Below the pieces are notes generated by a model. The model worked only from the letters and a program-made list of their open reading frames with translations, was not told the origin of the DNA and searched no databases. Below are positions 28,321-37,993 of a DNA stretch of 64,000 bases, piece by piece; position 1 is the first letter of the stretch; the number at the start of each line of letters is the position of its first letter. Source of the DNA: Edwardsiella ictaluri ATCC 33202 (GTDB lineage Bacteria > Pseudomonadota > Gammaproteobacteria > Enterobacterales > Enterobacteriaceae); contig NZ_AFJI01000077.1 in the NCBI RefSeq assembly GCF_000264785.1, forward strand, positions 1-64,000, given 5' to 3'. Both the position numbers and the translations under genes were made by a program.

Positions 28321-30462
28321 ATGTCCGTTTTTATCACCTTTGCACCCAGCCTGCGCCGCTACGCCTATAACAGCGCTCTATTATATAACCTGCGTATATT
28401 GATTGCCCTGGCGGGCGTCGCGGGGGTTCCCTGGCTGCTGCAGCAACCGCAGCTGACCATTCCCCTGACGCTGGGTGTGGCTGCCGCCGCGCTGACGGAT
28501 CTCGACGATCGGCTGGTGGGTCGCCTGCGCAACCTGCTGATCACCCTGGTCTGCTTTTTTATCGCCTCCGCCTCCATTGAGCTGCTGTTTCCCTATCCCT
28601 GGCTGTTTGCCGGCGGCCTAATGCTGTCAACGGTAGGATTTATTTTGCTGGGCGCGCTGGGGCAGCGCTACGCAACCATCGCCTTCGGCGCGCTGCTGAT
28701 CGCCATCTATACCATGCTGGGAGCATCCATGTACCAGTTTTGGTATCAACAGCCGCTGCTGCTGCTGCTGGGTGCCGTCTGGTATTACCTGCTGACGCTG
28801 ATCGTCCATCTGCTCTTTCCCATCCGCCCGGTACAAGAGGGGCTCGCGCGCAGCTACAGCCAGCTGGCCATCTATCTGGATGCCAAATCCAACCTGTTTG
28901 ACCCGGATCAGGAGGAAGAACTGAACCAGCCGCTGATCGACGTGGCGATGGCCAACAGCAATCTGGTCACCACCCTCAATCAGACCAAGCTGACGCTGCT
29001 GACGCGCCTGCGCGGCGATCGCGGTCAGAGCAGCACCCGCCGGATGATGCACTACTACTTTGTGGCGCAGGATATCCATGAGCACGCCAGCTCCTCACAC
29101 TTTCAGTACCAGCAGCTGAGCGACATGTTCCGCTACAGTGATGTGCTGTTCCGCTTTCAGCGCCTGTTGATGCTGCAGGCCCACGCCTGCGCACAGCTCT
29201 CCCAAAGCCTGATTCTGATGCAGCATTACCAGCACGATCCCCGCTTCGAGCGGGCATTCTGCCATCTGGAGTCCACGCTGGAGCGCATCGCCACCCGCCA
29301 TGGCCGCCAGCATACATTGGTCAATTCGCTGTTCAATCTGCTGATTAACCTGCGCGCCATCGATATCCAGCTGGCCAATATCGAGTCGGAGCAAACCCTG
29401 GAAGAGACCCGCGAAGAGGAAAACACCCTCGCCGAGGATCGCATTACCGGCTGGCATGACGTGCTGCAGCGTATCCGCCGTCAGCTGACGCCCCAATCCG
29501 CGCTGTTCCGTCACGCGGTGCGCATGGCGCTGGTACTGGTGGTCGGCTATGCCTTTATTCAGTTCACCGGCCTGCAGCACGGCTACTGGATCCTGCTTAC
29601 CAGCCTCTTCGTCTGCCAGCCAAACTACCATGCCACCAAACGCCGCCTGTGGCTGCGGATCGTCGGCACGCTGGCCGGCATTCTGATCGGTCTGCCGGTG
29701 CTCTATTTTGTGCCATCTCTGGAGGGACAGCTGCTGCTGATCGTGATCAGCGGCGTGCTGTTTTTCGCCTTTCGCAACGTGCAGTACGCCCACGCCACCA
29801 TGTTTATCACGCTCTTGGTACTGCTGTGCTTTAATCTGTTGGGCGAAGGGTTTACGGTCGCGGGGCCGCGCGTATTCGATACCCTACTGGGCTGCGCCAT
29901 CGCCTGGGCTGCCGTGACATTCATCTGGCCTGACTGGCACTTCCGTCAGATCCCGGCGGTGATCGCCCGCACCCTGAACGCAGATTGCCGCTATCTGGAT
30001 GCCATTTTGGTACAGTATCACCAGGGTAAGTCCAATGCGCTGGCGTACCGTATCGCCCGCCGCGATGCTCACAACTGCGACGCTGAGCTGGCTTCCGTCG
30101 TCTCCAATATGTCGCTGGAGCCGCGCCATTCGGCGCAGTCCCAAGAGGCAGCCTTTCGCCTGCTCTGCCTCAATCACACCCTGCTAAGCTACATCTCCGC
30201 GCTGGGCGCTCACCGCCAGCATCTGGACGAGCCTGTCATTCTGACACTGCTCAATGATACCGTCTGCTATATGGATAACGCGCTCAACTATCAGGATGAC
30301 GAGGTCATTCGTCGCCCTCATCAGTCCATAGAGCAACTGCAGCAGCGTCTGCTGACGGTCAATCTCCCCAGCGACAGCGCCGGGCAGCTGGTGCTGCAGC
30401 AGATCAGCCTGATGCTGGATCTGTTGCCCGAGCTGACCCGCCTGAAGGCCTCGTTGGCCTAA
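28321..30462 (+). CDS. yccS: YccS/YhfK-family inner-membrane protein (putative efflux component)
   Basis: A 713-residue protein of the YccS/YhfK (aromatic-acid exporter AaeB-like) family. Two blocks of membrane helices (about 20-150 and 395-525) each precede a large cytoplasmic domain. The second block contains QHGYWILLTSLFVCQPNY and FFAFRNVQYAHATMF in conserved form. Its substrate is unknown. No start has a good ribosome site. I prefer ATG 28321; a GTG at 28306 overlapping the yccF stop is possible and would couple the two genes. Confidence 0.9.
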   Translation: MSVFITFAPSLRRYAYNSALLYNLRILIALAGVAGVPWLLQQPQLTIPLTLGVAAAALTDLDDRLVGRLRNLLITLVCFFIASASIELLFPYPWLFAGGLMLSTVGFILLGALGQRYATIAFGALLIAIYTMLGASMYQFWYQQPLLLLLGAVWYYLLTLIVHLLFPIRPVQEGLARSYSQLAIYLDAKSNLFDPDQEEELNQPLIDVAMANSNLVTTLNQTKLTLLTRLRGDRGQSSTRRMMHYYFVAQDIHEHASSSHFQYQQLSDMFRYSDVLFRFQRLLMLQAHACAQLSQSLILMQHYQHDPRFERAFCHLESTLERIATRHGRQHTLVNSLFNLLINLRAIDIQLANIESEQTLEETREEENTLAEDRITGWHDVLQRIRRQLTPQSALFRHAVRMALVLVVGYAFIQFTGLQHGYWILLTSLFVCQPNYHATKRRLWLRIVGTLAGILIGLPVLYFVPSLEGQLLLIVISGVLFFAFRNVQYAHATMFITLLVLLCFNLLGEGFTVAGPRVFDTLLGCAIAWAAVTFIWPDWHFRQIPAVIARTLNADCRYLDAILVQYHQGKSNALAYRIARRDAHNCDAELASVVSNMSLEPRHSAQSQEAAFRLLCLNHTLLSYISALGAHRQHLDEPVILTLLNDTVCYMDNALNYQDDEVIRRPHQSIEQLQQRLLTVNLPSDSAGQLVLQQISLMLDLLPELTRLKASLA

Positions 30463-30488
30463 ACACTGAGCGCGCACCGCACCGACGA

Positions 30489-31112
30489 CTACTTTTTGTA
30501 GCGCCAGCGGTGTGCGTTCCCCTGCAGCCACTGGCGCAGCGCCTCGCTCACCGGACGCGGCAGCACCGCGCTATGACATCCCTGCACCGCCGCCTCCAGA
30601 TCGAACAGCACCCGGTCGCCCACCTGGTGATTCGCCTCTTTTAACTGGCTGAAGGCCTGGGTTGCCCCGACGCGCTTCAAATCGGCCAGCGAGCGGATAC
30701 CGATCCGATACAGACGTCGCTCCATATTGATCGAGATATTGGGACGGGTATGCAGCCGCCGCATCGCCGCCAGACGGATGTCGTTGTCGCTGCGCGCCTG
30801 CTGTAGCGAACGTTGCAACAGGATGGCCAGTCGCTGAGGCTGCTGCCATATGGCCTCCTCTACCCGGTAATAGCCCAAGCGCACAGGAAAACCGCGCTTC
30901 GTATAGATAAACGGCTGCATTCCGCAATCCTCACAGTGGCGCCCCTGCGCATCGCGGGCCCGTAGATAGAGCTCCCCCTCCGCAATCAGGGCAAACATCA
31001 CCCCGTCACACCATACGCCCTGGCCACCAAACTGAGATCGCAACAAAACCCGCCCCAGCGCGGCAAACAGGGACTCCGCCACCCGATGCTTTTCACCCTG
31101 TAGTCCTTTCAT
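30489..31112 (-). CDS. tfoX: Competence/CRP-S regulator TfoX (Sxy)
   Basis: A 207-residue two-domain Sxy protein. The TfoX N-terminal domain (LRSQFGGQGVWCDGVMFALIAEGELYLRA, about 25-55) is followed by a C-terminal helix-hairpin domain (LPNISI-like TRPNISINMERRLYRIGI). It acts with CRP at CRP-S sites to switch on competence genes in gamma-proteobacteria. The start at 31112 has AAGGAG 7 nt upstream and matches the family N-terminus. It is divergent from sulA. Confidence 0.9.
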   Translation of the reverse strand: MKGLQGEKHRVAESLFAALGRVLLRSQFGGQGVWCDGVMFALIAEGELYLRARDAQGRHCEDCGMQPFIYTKRGFPVRLGYYRVEEAIWQQPQRLAILLQRSLQQARSDNDIRLAAMRRLHTRPNISINMERRLYRIGIRSLADLKRVGATQAFSQLKEANHQVGDRVLFDLEAAVQGCHSAVLPRPVSEALRQWLQGNAHRWRYKK

Positions 31113-31270
31113 GCATATCTCCTTAACAATCATTGTAATCAATGACCTGTTACCAGATCGCTACGGATAACCATTAGCAACATAACCAATTCAACCGGAA
31201 CACCCAATACACAATAGAGCGGCATAATGCCTTACATCCGATAAATGCGAAGCGCATTCAAAAAAACAGG

Positions 31271-31311
31271 TTGATCTTCGGACAGCGTAGAATTACTGTA
31301 TAAGCATACAG
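31271..31311 (+). promoter_or_regulatory. sulA promoter with LexA box
   Basis: -35 TTGATC (31271-31276), 17-bp spacer, -10 TACTGT (31294-31299). A consensus LexA operator CTGTATAAGCATACAG (31296-31311) overlaps the -10 element, the same arrangement as in E. coli sulA. The gene should be induced by the SOS response. Confidence 0.92.
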
Positions 31312-31327
31312 TATACGGAACGAGAAC

Positions 31328-31834
31328 ATGACTATGCGTACATCCCCGTTGCATCCTGCTACAGACAACGCCGTCTTCAGCCGTCCCGCTTGCCAGAGCG
31401 TGCCCTCGGTACCGCAAAGCGGTTTTGTCAGTGAGCTGGGGTATGGCGCCCAACAGCCGCTGCTGTCGCTGCTGTTGCCCCCGTTACTGCGCCAGCTGGG
31501 CGAGCAGTCCCGCTGGCAACTGTGGATCACCACTCAGCACAAACCCAGCAAGCGCTGGCTCTCAGCCTGCGGCGTTCCGGTTCATAAAATGATGCAGCTG
31601 AGACGTGCAGAGGCGGGAGAGGCGATCTATGCGATGGAACAGGCACTGCATAGCGGAAACTACAGCGTGGTACTCGGATGGCTGCCGCCGCTGACAGCCG
31701 CCGAACGGCTGCGGCTCAACCGCGCGGCGCAGGCTGGTAACAGCATTGGGCTATTGATGCAGCCTCAAGAAGGTAAAATGGTCGCGGCAACACAGACCCA
31801 GGCCGTAAATCACGGGTCTGTGCGTTACCATTAA
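31328..31834 (+). CDS. sulA: SOS cell-division inhibitor SulA
   Basis: A 168-residue SulA protein. It binds FtsZ and blocks Z-ring assembly after DNA damage and is destroyed by Lon. The conserved core runs from [20 protein letters not shown] (about 38-57) through [15 protein letters not shown] to VVLGWLPPL; the C-terminal VRYH resembles the Lon-recognised tail. It has a LexA-controlled promoter and lies beside ompA as in E. coli. Confidence 0.95.
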   Translation: MTMRTSPLHPATDNAVFSRPACQSVPSVPQSGFVSELGYGAQQPLLSLLLPPLLRQLGEQSRWQLWITTQHKPSKRWLSACGVPVHKMMQLRRAEAGEAIYAMEQALHSGNYSVVLGWLPPLTAAERLRLNRAAQAGNSIGLLMQPQEGKMVAATQTQAVNHGSVRYH

Positions 31835-32198
31835 ATCACTTTAGGATAAATCCAATGCGGGCGCGTTTATAATATAAAAATAGGTTATTCATCGTGGGAA
31901 ATCCCTGCCGGTTAGCAGGTTAGACTGGCCGAAAGCGATTTTAGGCGAGTACAAAAAGCAACCACACGTTTACCAAAATACAGCCGATACTATTTTTTTT
32001 TGGTGAGCATAATCACATCGTACTTGTAAGTTTCTCATCTCGTTGTAGACTTGCTATCGCCGCGGCTGTCCGAGATATCTATAATTGTTACCTGGCTAAC
32101 AGCGTAATAAACCGAGCGGCAGCCGTATAAAAGGTATTAAACCAAGAGCCATAGTTATAGATGGCTCATTGCCTATTTGGATGATAACGAGGCGCAAA
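31835..32198 (+). promoter_or_regulatory. ompA upstream region and long leader
   Basis: This interval holds the ompA promoter and long 5' leader. The last part (GAGGCGCAAA before the ATG) matches the E. coli ompA ribosome-binding region. In E. coli that region is the target of Hfq-dependent sRNAs such as MicA. Confidence 0.6.
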
Positions 32199-33260
32199 AT
32201 GAAAAAAACAGCGATCGCATTAGCAGTGGCACTGGCAGGTTTCGCTACCGTAGCTCAGGCAGCTCCGAAAGATGATACCTGGTACGTCGGTGGTAAACTG
32301 GGCTGGTCCCACTTTATCAGCAACAGCTTTGAAGATATGGGTACGACCAAGTCCCATCCGAATCAGCTGGGCGCCGGTGCTTTCTTCGGCTACCAAGCCA
32401 ACCCGTACCTGGGCTTCGAAATGGGCTACGACTGGCTGGGCCGCATGAGCTACACCGGTGACGTGAATGCCAAGTTCAAGTCACAGGGCGTACAGCTGGC
32501 TGCCAAACTGAGCTACCCGCTGATGGACAATCTGGACGTATATACCCGTCTGGGCGGCATGGTATGGCGTTCTGATATCCACGGCGCAGCAAACGGCGGC
32601 GAGTATACCTCAAGCCACGATACCGGTGTTTCTCCGCTGGCCGCTATCGGCGTTGAATACGCGCTGAACAAAGACTGGGCGACCCGTCTGGACTATCAGT
32701 ATGTCAACAAGGTTGGTACCAGCAGCGAAACCGGCGCGCGTCCGGACAACACCATGCTGAGCCTGGGCGTTGTGTACCGCTTTGGCCAGAATGAAGTGGC
32801 TGCTCCGGCGCCGATCCCGGCGCCGGCTCCGGCTCCTGCCCCGATCGTTGAAACCAAGCGTTTCACCCTGAAGTCTGACGTTCTGTTCAACTTCAACAAG
32901 TTCACCCTGAAGGCCGAAGGCCGTCAGGCGCTGGATCAGCTGTACAGCCAGCTGAGCAGCATGGATCCGAAAGAGGGCTCCGTAGTCGTTCTGGGCTACA
33001 CCGACCGCATCGGCTCCGATCAGTACAACCTGAAGCTGTCTAAGCAGCGTGCTCAGACCGTGGTTGACTACCTGGTATCTAAAGGCATCCCGGCAAACAA
33101 GATCGCTGCCCGTGGTATGGGTAAAGCCGATCCGGTTACCGGTTCTACCTGTGACAACGTGAAACCGCGTGCTTCCCTGATCAACTGCCTGGCACCGGAT
33201 CGTCGCGTTGTTATCGAAGTTAAAGGCACCAAAGAGGAAGTCTCTCAGCCGCAGGCTTAA
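32199..33260 (+). CDS. ompA: Outer-membrane protein A
   Basis: A 353-residue porin-like structural protein. A signal peptide is cleaved after AQA (residue 21). An eight-stranded N-terminal barrel ends VYRFG and is followed by a hinge of repeated Ala-Pro pairs. The C-terminal periplasmic OmpA domain binds peptidoglycan ([27 protein letters not shown]) and carries a Cys pair. The start at 32199 is chosen from the signal peptide and GAGG site. It anchors the outer membrane to the wall and is a phage and serum-resistance factor in related bacteria. Confidence 0.97.
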   Translation: MKKTAIALAVALAGFATVAQAAPKDDTWYVGGKLGWSHFISNSFEDMGTTKSHPNQLGAGAFFGYQANPYLGFEMGYDWLGRMSYTGDVNAKFKSQGVQLAAKLSYPLMDNLDVYTRLGGMVWRSDIHGAANGGEYTSSHDTGVSPLAAIGVEYALNKDWATRLDYQYVNKVGTSSETGARPDNTMLSLGVVYRFGQNEVAAPAPIPAPAPAPAPIVETKRFTLKSDVLFNFNKFTLKAEGRQALDQLYSQLSSMDPKEGSVVVLGYTDRIGSDQYNLKLSKQRAQTVVDYLVSKGIPANKIAARGMGKADPVTGSTCDNVKPRASLINCLAPDRRVVIEVKGTKEEVSQPQA

Positions 33261-33274
33261 GTTCTTCCCCTACA

Positions 33275-33325
33275 TAAAAAACCCCGCCTATTGCTGAGGA
33301 ATCCCCAGCAATAGGCGGGTAAAAA
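33275..33325 (+). terminator. Terminator of ompA
   Basis: CCCGCCTATTGCTG / CAGCAATAGGCGGG, a 14-bp stem flanked by A and T/A runs. Confidence 0.9.
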
Positions 33326-33387
33326 AAGACAGGCATAGCGTTTTGTGATCTACTGATTTGTGCAACCAATTCAATGAGATCACCTCT

Positions 33388-33600
33388 ATGCCTGCTCGTC
33401 ATATATGTCAGAATTTTTTCCGTGATGTGTTAGCACATTTTCATAAATACCGACAAAATGCCTTGCTGGATACTACCGTTGCACTCATTAGCGGTGCGTC
33501 ACTGACGTTGACCAGCATCGGGCGCCATTTACCCGGATCGGCTCAGGTCAAAAATAAAATCAAACGTGTTGATCGCCTGCTGGGTAAGTACGACATCGAT
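33388..33600 (+). pseudogene. IS4-family transposase N-terminal stub
   Basis: From ATG 33388 the product begins MPARHICQNFFRDVLAHF, then LISGASLTLTSIGRHLP and KNKIKRVDRLLG. This is the N-terminal domain of IS4-family (IS10-like) transposases. After about 70 codons homology stops and unrelated sequence follows, so the DDE catalytic domain is lost. It lies in the ompA-matP gap, which is free of insertions in E. coli. Confidence 0.75.
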
Positions 33601-33881
33601 AAAAACAGAGGAGCGGCCAACCTAATAGTGCCGCGGCGCTTTTTTATTTCTTCATTTCTCCCGCGCAGCGCCGGACGATGACGCTGTGTCCCTAAACGGC
33701 CGCTTAACAGGAATTAAATGCAGCGGTCGGAAATCTTGGCTAAACGCAGATTATTCTTTTTTATTTGATCAGATATGCAATTTCTACTTTTTAGGCATCG
33801 ATGAAGGAAAAATAAAACACCGATATCAGAAAAAATTACTCTATATAATATTCAGGATAACCTCAACGCGGGCAATAGGCA
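33601..33881. other. Gene-free tail of the IS4 remnant
   Basis: No gene is visible between the transposase stub and the 3' end of matP. A frame runs on for a few codons after the stub, without recognisable content. Confidence 0.4.
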
Positions 33882-34340
33882 TTAATCCCGTTCATTGTGT
33901 AAAAATGCCTGCAGATCCTGTTTTAGCGAGCTCATCTGACTGGCATACAGCTCTTTGCGCTCCGCATCCTCGATAAGCTGAACAATGGTGTCGGAAAGGG
34001 TAATGTCCCGCCGTTGCGCCAACACCGCCAAACGCTGCCAGACCAAAAACTCAAGATCGATGGACTTCTTACGGGTGTGCTGGTTTTCAGCGTTAAAATG
34101 GCGCTTACGCCGGGCGCGGATCGTCTGCTTCATGCGATTGCCCAGCGCCGGAGCCATATGCTCGCGGATCCAGGGCAACACCTTTACCGGCTCATGCTCC
34201 AAACGCAACAGCTGCTCGACCGCCTGCTGAGCCTGGCTGAGCTCCTGATAGCGGGTGATCGGCTCCCCTTCGCGGTGTTTTTTTACCAGATATTTCCACT
34301 TCCAGCCACACTCCAGATTTTCAAGCTGTTGATATTTCAT
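33882..34340 (-). CDS. matP: Macrodomain Ter protein MatP
   Basis: A 152-residue DNA-binding protein that binds matS sites (GTGACRNYGTCAC), organises the Ter macrodomain and ties it to the divisome through Zap[31 protein letters not shown] (in two parts, about 85-115) is the four-helix/ribbon region, and the C-terminal helical tail makes tetramers. The start at 34340 follows GGGAGG. Its presence does not by itself place this locus in Ter. Confidence 0.96.
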   Translation of the reverse strand: MKYQQLENLECGWKWKYLVKKHREGEPITRYQELSQAQQAVEQLLRLEHEPVKVLPWIREHMAPALGNRMKQTIRARRKRHFNAENQHTRKKSIDLEFLVWQRLAVLAQRRDITLSDTIVQLIEDAERKELYASQMSSLKQDLQAFLHNERD

Positions 34341-34505
34341 ATCTGCCTCCCTGTGACACGGTAACTTATCCCTAAGGATAACAATTTTTAGCACTTTTGC
34401 CGTCTAAAAATCTGCGCAAAGAGCAAAAAAACGTCACTTAACGACGCAGGCCACAATCCATCCGCTCATCAGGCGGAGTTTCCTGTGCAGTCAGGCGGAT
34501 TCTTG

Positions 34506-34511
34506 TATAAT
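34506..34511 (+). promoter_or_regulatory. Probable -10 element of lonH
   Basis: A consensus TATAAT lies 25 bp upstream of the preferred TTG start and downstream of an alternative GTG start, so it decides between them if active. Confidence 0.5.
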
Positions 34512-34535
34512 TGTTTTTTTCCGACTAACGATGAT

Positions 34536-36293
34536 TTGACAACGTTGAGCAACTACCGACTTGAGTGGCAATCGCTACTGCCCGATACAACTCCCTATAC
34601 CTCTGTGTTCAGCAGTGCTGCCGCGCTGTCGGCGATCACCTTTGCCGAATATCAGCCGCGTCTGGAGAACAGCCTGGCATACTTTTGCCATGCCCATGCC
34701 CCCAGCCCGTTTATGCTGGTCAAGGCAGAGACCGACTTCGAACACCTGACGATCCTGCAGCGTGCCGTAGAGGCCCTGCTCCCCGCGGGCGATCTTTATG
34801 GCAGCCGGTATCACATCACGCCTGAGCAGATCAGCGTCACCCCCGCAGAGAGGCCAGGGGACAATCTGGCGGCAACGCAGCGGGTGGCGTGCGCCGAATG
34901 GTTTGAGAGTGAGCAGCTGCTGGGCACTGTGCGCCTGGGTAAGAGTGGACTCCTGCTGCAGCCGGGCTTGGTACACCAGGCCAACGGCGGGGTGCTGATC
35001 CTCTCCCTGCGTACCCTGCTGACGCAGCCGCTGCTGTGGATGCGGCTGAAACAATGCGTCACCACCGGACGTTTCCAGTGGTTTGCGCCGGATGAGAGCC
35101 GCCCGCTGCCACAGTCGATCCCCGATATGCCGCTACAGCTGAAGATCCTGCTGGTCAGCGACCGGGAAGGGCTGGCTGACTTTCAGGAGATGGAGCCGGA
35201 GCTGTATGAAAGCGCCCTGTATGGCGAGTTTGAGGTCGACATGCCGCTGGTGGACAGCGACGATATGCAGCGCTGGTGTGCGCTGGTATCGACGTTGGCA
35301 GCCAAACAGCAGCTGCCGGCCATTACCCCGGATGCCTGGCCGTCGCTGGTCCGCTGCGCCGTACGCTACAGCGGCGATCAGAATCTGCTGCCGCTTAATC
35401 CGGTGGTGCTGGGACGCATGTTGCGCGAAGCCGCGCTGTATGCCGATCCGCATCTCAACGCCGATGCGCTGCGGCAGGCGCAGGAGGCCCGTCTCTGGCG
35501 TGAAAGCTATCTGTCGGAGCGCATGCACGACGAAATCGAGGTCGGTCAGCTGCTGATCGATACCGAAGGGGCCGCGATCGGCCAAATCAACGGCCTGTCC
35601 GTGCTGGAATACCCGGGGCATCCCCTGCTCTTCGGCGAACCCTCGCGCATCAGCTGCGTGGTCTATCAGGGCGACGGTGAGTTCACCGACGTCGAGCGCA
35701 AGGCCGAACTGGGCGGCAATCTGCACGCCAAGGGAATGATGATCATGCAGGCCTTCCTGATCTCCGAGCTGGAGCTGGATCAGCAGCTGCCCTTCTCCGC
35801 GTCGCTGGTGTTCGAACAGTCCTACGGCGAAGTCGACGGCGACAGCGCCTCGCTGGCCGAACTCTGCGCCCTGATCAGCGCCCTGGCCATGGTACCGATC
35901 AACCAGCAGATCGCGGTCACCGGCTCCGTCGATCAGTTCGGGCACGTCCAGCCCATCGGCGGCGTTAACGAGAAGATCGAAGGCTTTTTTGAGGCCTGCC
36001 AGCGCCGGGAGCTGACCGGTAAACAGGGGGTTATCATCCCCACAACCAACGTACGCCACCTGTGCCTGCGCGATGAGGTCATTGAGGCCGTCAAGGCCGG
36101 GACATTCCATCTCTGGGCGGTAGAAAACGCCGAAGACGCGCTGCCGCTGCTGACCGGCATCGCCTATCTCAGCGAAAATAGCCCCAGCCTGCTGGGGACT
36201 ATTCAGGCGCGTATCGCCGCCGCCAGCCCGCTGCTGGACCGGCGTATGCTGCCCTGGCCGATGCGCTGGTTAAACTGGTTTACCCGTGGCTGA
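34536..36293 (+). CDS. lonH: Lon-like protease LonH (YcbZ)
   Basis: A 585-residue ATP-independent-type Lon relative with a degenerate AAA region and a C-terminal Lon protease domain. The catalytic Ser lies in VDGDSASLAEL and the Lys in GGVNEKIEGFFEAC. I place the start at TTG 34536 (TTLSNYRLEWQSLLPD), which aligns with E. coli YcbZ in length (586). A GTG at 34485 has a better GGCGGAG ribosome site but would add residues unlike the family and lies upstream of a TATAAT. It is divergent from matP and followed by fabA. Confidence 0.9.
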   Translation: MTTLSNYRLEWQSLLPDTTPYTSVFSSAAALSAITFAEYQPRLENSLAYFCHAHAPSPFMLVKAETDFEHLTILQRAVEALLPAGDLYGSRYHITPEQISVTPAERPGDNLAATQRVACAEWFESEQLLGTVRLGKSGLLLQPGLVHQANGGVLILSLRTLLTQPLLWMRLKQCVTTGRFQWFAPDESRPLPQSIPDMPLQLKILLVSDREGLADFQEMEPELYESALYGEFEVDMPLVDSDDMQRWCALVSTLAAKQQLPAITPDAWPSLVRCAVRYSGDQNLLPLNPVVLGRMLREAALYADPHLNADALRQAQEARLWRESYLSERMHDEIEVGQLLIDTEGAAIGQINGLSVLEYPGHPLLFGEPSRISCVVYQGDGEFTDVERKAELGGNLHAKGMMIMQAFLISELELDQQLPFSASLVFEQSYGEVDGDSASLAELCALISALAMVPINQQIAVTGSVDQFGHVQPIGGVNEKIEGFFEACQRRELTGKQGVIIPTTNVRHLCLRDEVIEAVKAGTFHLWAVENAEDALPLLTGIAYLSENSPSLLGTIQARIAAASPLLDRRMLPWPMRWLNWFTRG

Positions 36294-36328
36294 TCGGACT
36301 TGTTCAGCGTACACCTGTTAGCTAAGAT
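36291..36328 (+). promoter_or_regulatory. fabA promoter with FadR- and FabR-type operators
   Basis: -35 TTGTTC (36300-36305), 17-bp spacer, -10 TAAGAT (36323-36328). TGATCGGACTTGTTCA (36291-36306) resembles the FadR activator site of E. coli fabA. AGCGTACACCTGTTAGCT (36306-36323) differs at one base from the FabR operator there. Expression should follow unsaturated fatty-acid demand. Confidence 0.8.
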
Positions 36329-36361
36329 GGTCATCTCATTGAATAAAGGCTGACGAGAATT

Positions 36362-36880
36362 ATGGTAGATAAACGCGAGTCCTATACCAAAACGGATCTG
36401 GAAGCATCCGGTCGTGGAGAATTGTTTGGCGCCGGCGGGCCGCCACTGCCGTCAGGCAACATGCTGATGATGGATCGCGTCATCAAAATGACCGAGGATG
36501 GCGGCAGTCACAACAAAGGCTATGTCGAAGCCGAGCTGGATATCAATCCAGACCTGTGGTTTTTCGCCTGCCACTTCGTTGGCGATCCCGTCATGCCGGG
36601 CTGCCTCGGCCTGGATGCCATGTGGCAGCTGGTCGGTTTCTATCTCGGCTGGCTGGGCGGTGAAGGTAAAGGCCGCGCGCTGGGCGTCGGTGAGGTCAAA
36701 TTCACCGGTCAGGTACTGCCGACAGCCAAGAAAGTGACCTATCGCATTCACTTTAAACGCGTTATCAACCGCAAGCTGATCATGGGTCTGGCCGACGGCG
36801 AAGTCCTGGTCGACGGCAAGCTTATCTACACCGCCAACGATCTGAAGGTCGGTCTGTTCAAAGACACCAGCGCCTTCTAA
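36362..36880 (+). CDS. fabA: 3-hydroxydecanoyl-ACP dehydratase/isomerase FabA
   Basis: A 172-residue hot-dog-fold enzyme. It dehydrates 3-hydroxydecanoyl-ACP and isomerises the trans-2 product to cis-3-decenoyl-ACP, the branch point to unsaturated fatty acids. The catalytic His71 ([15 protein letters not shown]) and Asp85 (GLDAMWQ) are present. Length equals E. coli FabA. Confidence 0.98.
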   Translation: MVDKRESYTKTDLEASGRGELFGAGGPPLPSGNMLMMDRVIKMTEDGGSHNKGYVEAELDINPDLWFFACHFVGDPVMPGCLGLDAMWQLVGFYLGWLGGEGKGRALGVGEVKFTGQVLPTAKKVTYRIHFKRVINRKLIMGLADGEVLVDGKLIYTANDLKVGLFKDTSAF

Positions 36881-36905
36881 ATCCGCGCTGTATCGCCGGG
36901 TAGAC

Positions 36906-36932
36906 AAAACGCAGCCCCGCTGCGTTTTTTAT
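36906..36932 (+). terminator. Terminator of fabA
   Basis: AACGCAGC / GCTGCGTT stem followed by T6. Confidence 0.85.
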
Positions 36933-36954
36933 ACCGAACGGTGGGGCCTCATGT

Positions 36955-36980
36955 AAAAACCCCCCAGCTCGGGGGGGGTT
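36955..36980 (-). terminator. Terminator of rmf
   Basis: CCCCCC / GGGGGG stem with AGCTC loop; on the minus strand it ends in TTTTT. It lies between convergent fabA and rmf. Confidence 0.7.
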
Positions 36981-37004
36981 ACACTCAAATTGTGTGGGGA
37001 GTAG

Positions 37005-37178
37005 TTACTCTACCGCGACCAGAGACCTGTCTTCCATGGCCTGCCGCCAGCCTCCCAGCCAGCAGGCGCGCGTGTCCAGAGAGTGATAGGGACAAATCTC
37101 CCTGGAACGTCCTGCAATACCCGCTTGATAGCCACGGGCCTGCGCCCTTTCCTGACGATCGCGTTTCTGTCTCTTCAT
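37005..37178 (-). CDS. rmf: Ribosome modulation factor
   Basis: A 57-residue basic protein beginning MKRQKRDRQERAQARGYQAG with WLGGWRQAMED near the end, matching E. coli RMF. In stationary phase it binds 70S ribosomes near the mRNA exit and drives formation of inactive 100S dimers. The start at 37178 follows GAGGGAAAAAAGG. It converges on fabA, as in E. coli. Confidence 0.95.
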   Translation of the reverse strand: MKRQKRDRQERAQARGYQAGIAGRSREICPYHSLDTRACWLGGWRQAMEDRSLVAVE

Positions 37179-37374
37179 GCCTTTTTTCCCTCATAATTAC
37201 GCTGGTGGAAAGAAAACAGTGGTCAGCTTACGCTGCCACCCTTAACCAATAGCCACTTTTACCCTGCGGGTCAATGGTTAAAATTCATCCACACGTCACA
37301 ATTCCACGCTAAAGTAATAGTCATTTTTTCTGCTCTAGGCTGAATTAATAGCGTAATTCACTGAGGAATATACA

Positions 37375-37402
37375 AAAGCCCTCGCCTTTGTCGGCGAGGG
37401 CT
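37375..37402 (-). terminator. Terminator of the pqiABC operon
   Basis: AGCCCTCGCC / GGCGAGGGCT stem with a T run on the minus strand. Confidence 0.85.
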
Positions 37403-37426
37403 CGTCCTGATACGCGGTCACGCATT

Positions 37427-37993
37427 TTAGCTGGCGCGGGCTATCTGGCCGGCCATGCTGGCAATCTCCTGCTGCCATCCCTGCGCCAGTGTGCGCACCA
37501 GCGCATCATAGCCATTCCCCTGCTGCGGGAGCACGATGTGGAATGTCTTTTGCGTCAGCATCCCCTGGCGGCTCAGCAGCCACTCTCCGGCCACCACCAC
37601 CTTCCCATCATAGCGCCCATAGAACGCGTTGATGTTAACGGTCAGGGTATCCTGTCCCATCTCCAGCGGCTGGGCTGAGACCAGCCACCCCGGCATCCCG
37701 GCGCTGAGACCAGCCACCAGCGACTGAGTCAGCTGCTGGGCCAGCGGACTGGCCCACAGGTTATTGCTGGCCGTCACGAACTGCACATCGTTCTGCTGAT
37801 AGACCACCCCCATTCCCCCGAGCAGATCGGTGACACTCACCGGCTGCACCCACAGCTGGTGCCCCTGTGAAACCGTCCGGGATACGCTGGTTGTCGCCGC
37901 CGACGTTGTCGGCAGCTGATAGTAAGACTTCTGACTGCCCACGCTACAGGCGCTCAATGCCAGTACCGCCAACAGGATCATCCCTCTCTTCAT
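37427..37993 (-). CDS. pqiC: Intermembrane transport lipoprotein PqiC
   Basis: A 188-residue outer-membrane lipoprotein (DUF330/PqiC family) with lipobox LSAC (lipidated Cys16). In E. coli PqiC forms an octameric ring on the outer membrane that docks the PqiB tube, giving a route for lipid movement across the periplasm. Its start overlaps the pqiB stop by 4 bp. Confidence 0.93.
   Translation of the reverse strand: MKRGMILLAVLALSACSVGSQKSYYQLPTTSAATTSVSRTVSQGHQLWVQPVSVTDLLGGMGVVYQQNDVQFVTASNNLWASPLAQQLTQSLVAGLSAGMPGWLVSAQPLEMGQDTLTVNINAFYGRYDGKVVVAGEWLLSRQGMLTQKTFHIVLPQQGNGYDALVRTLAQGWQQEIASMAGQIARAS

Noticed and set aside
35133-36110. 325-codon minus-strand frame opposite lonH
   Set aside because: Antisense shadow; lonH on the plus strand has catalytic motifs and family length.
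36985-37194. 69-codon minus-strand frame overlapping rmf
   Set aside because: It is out of frame with the true rmf gene at 37005-37178, which matches the known protein and has a ribosome site.
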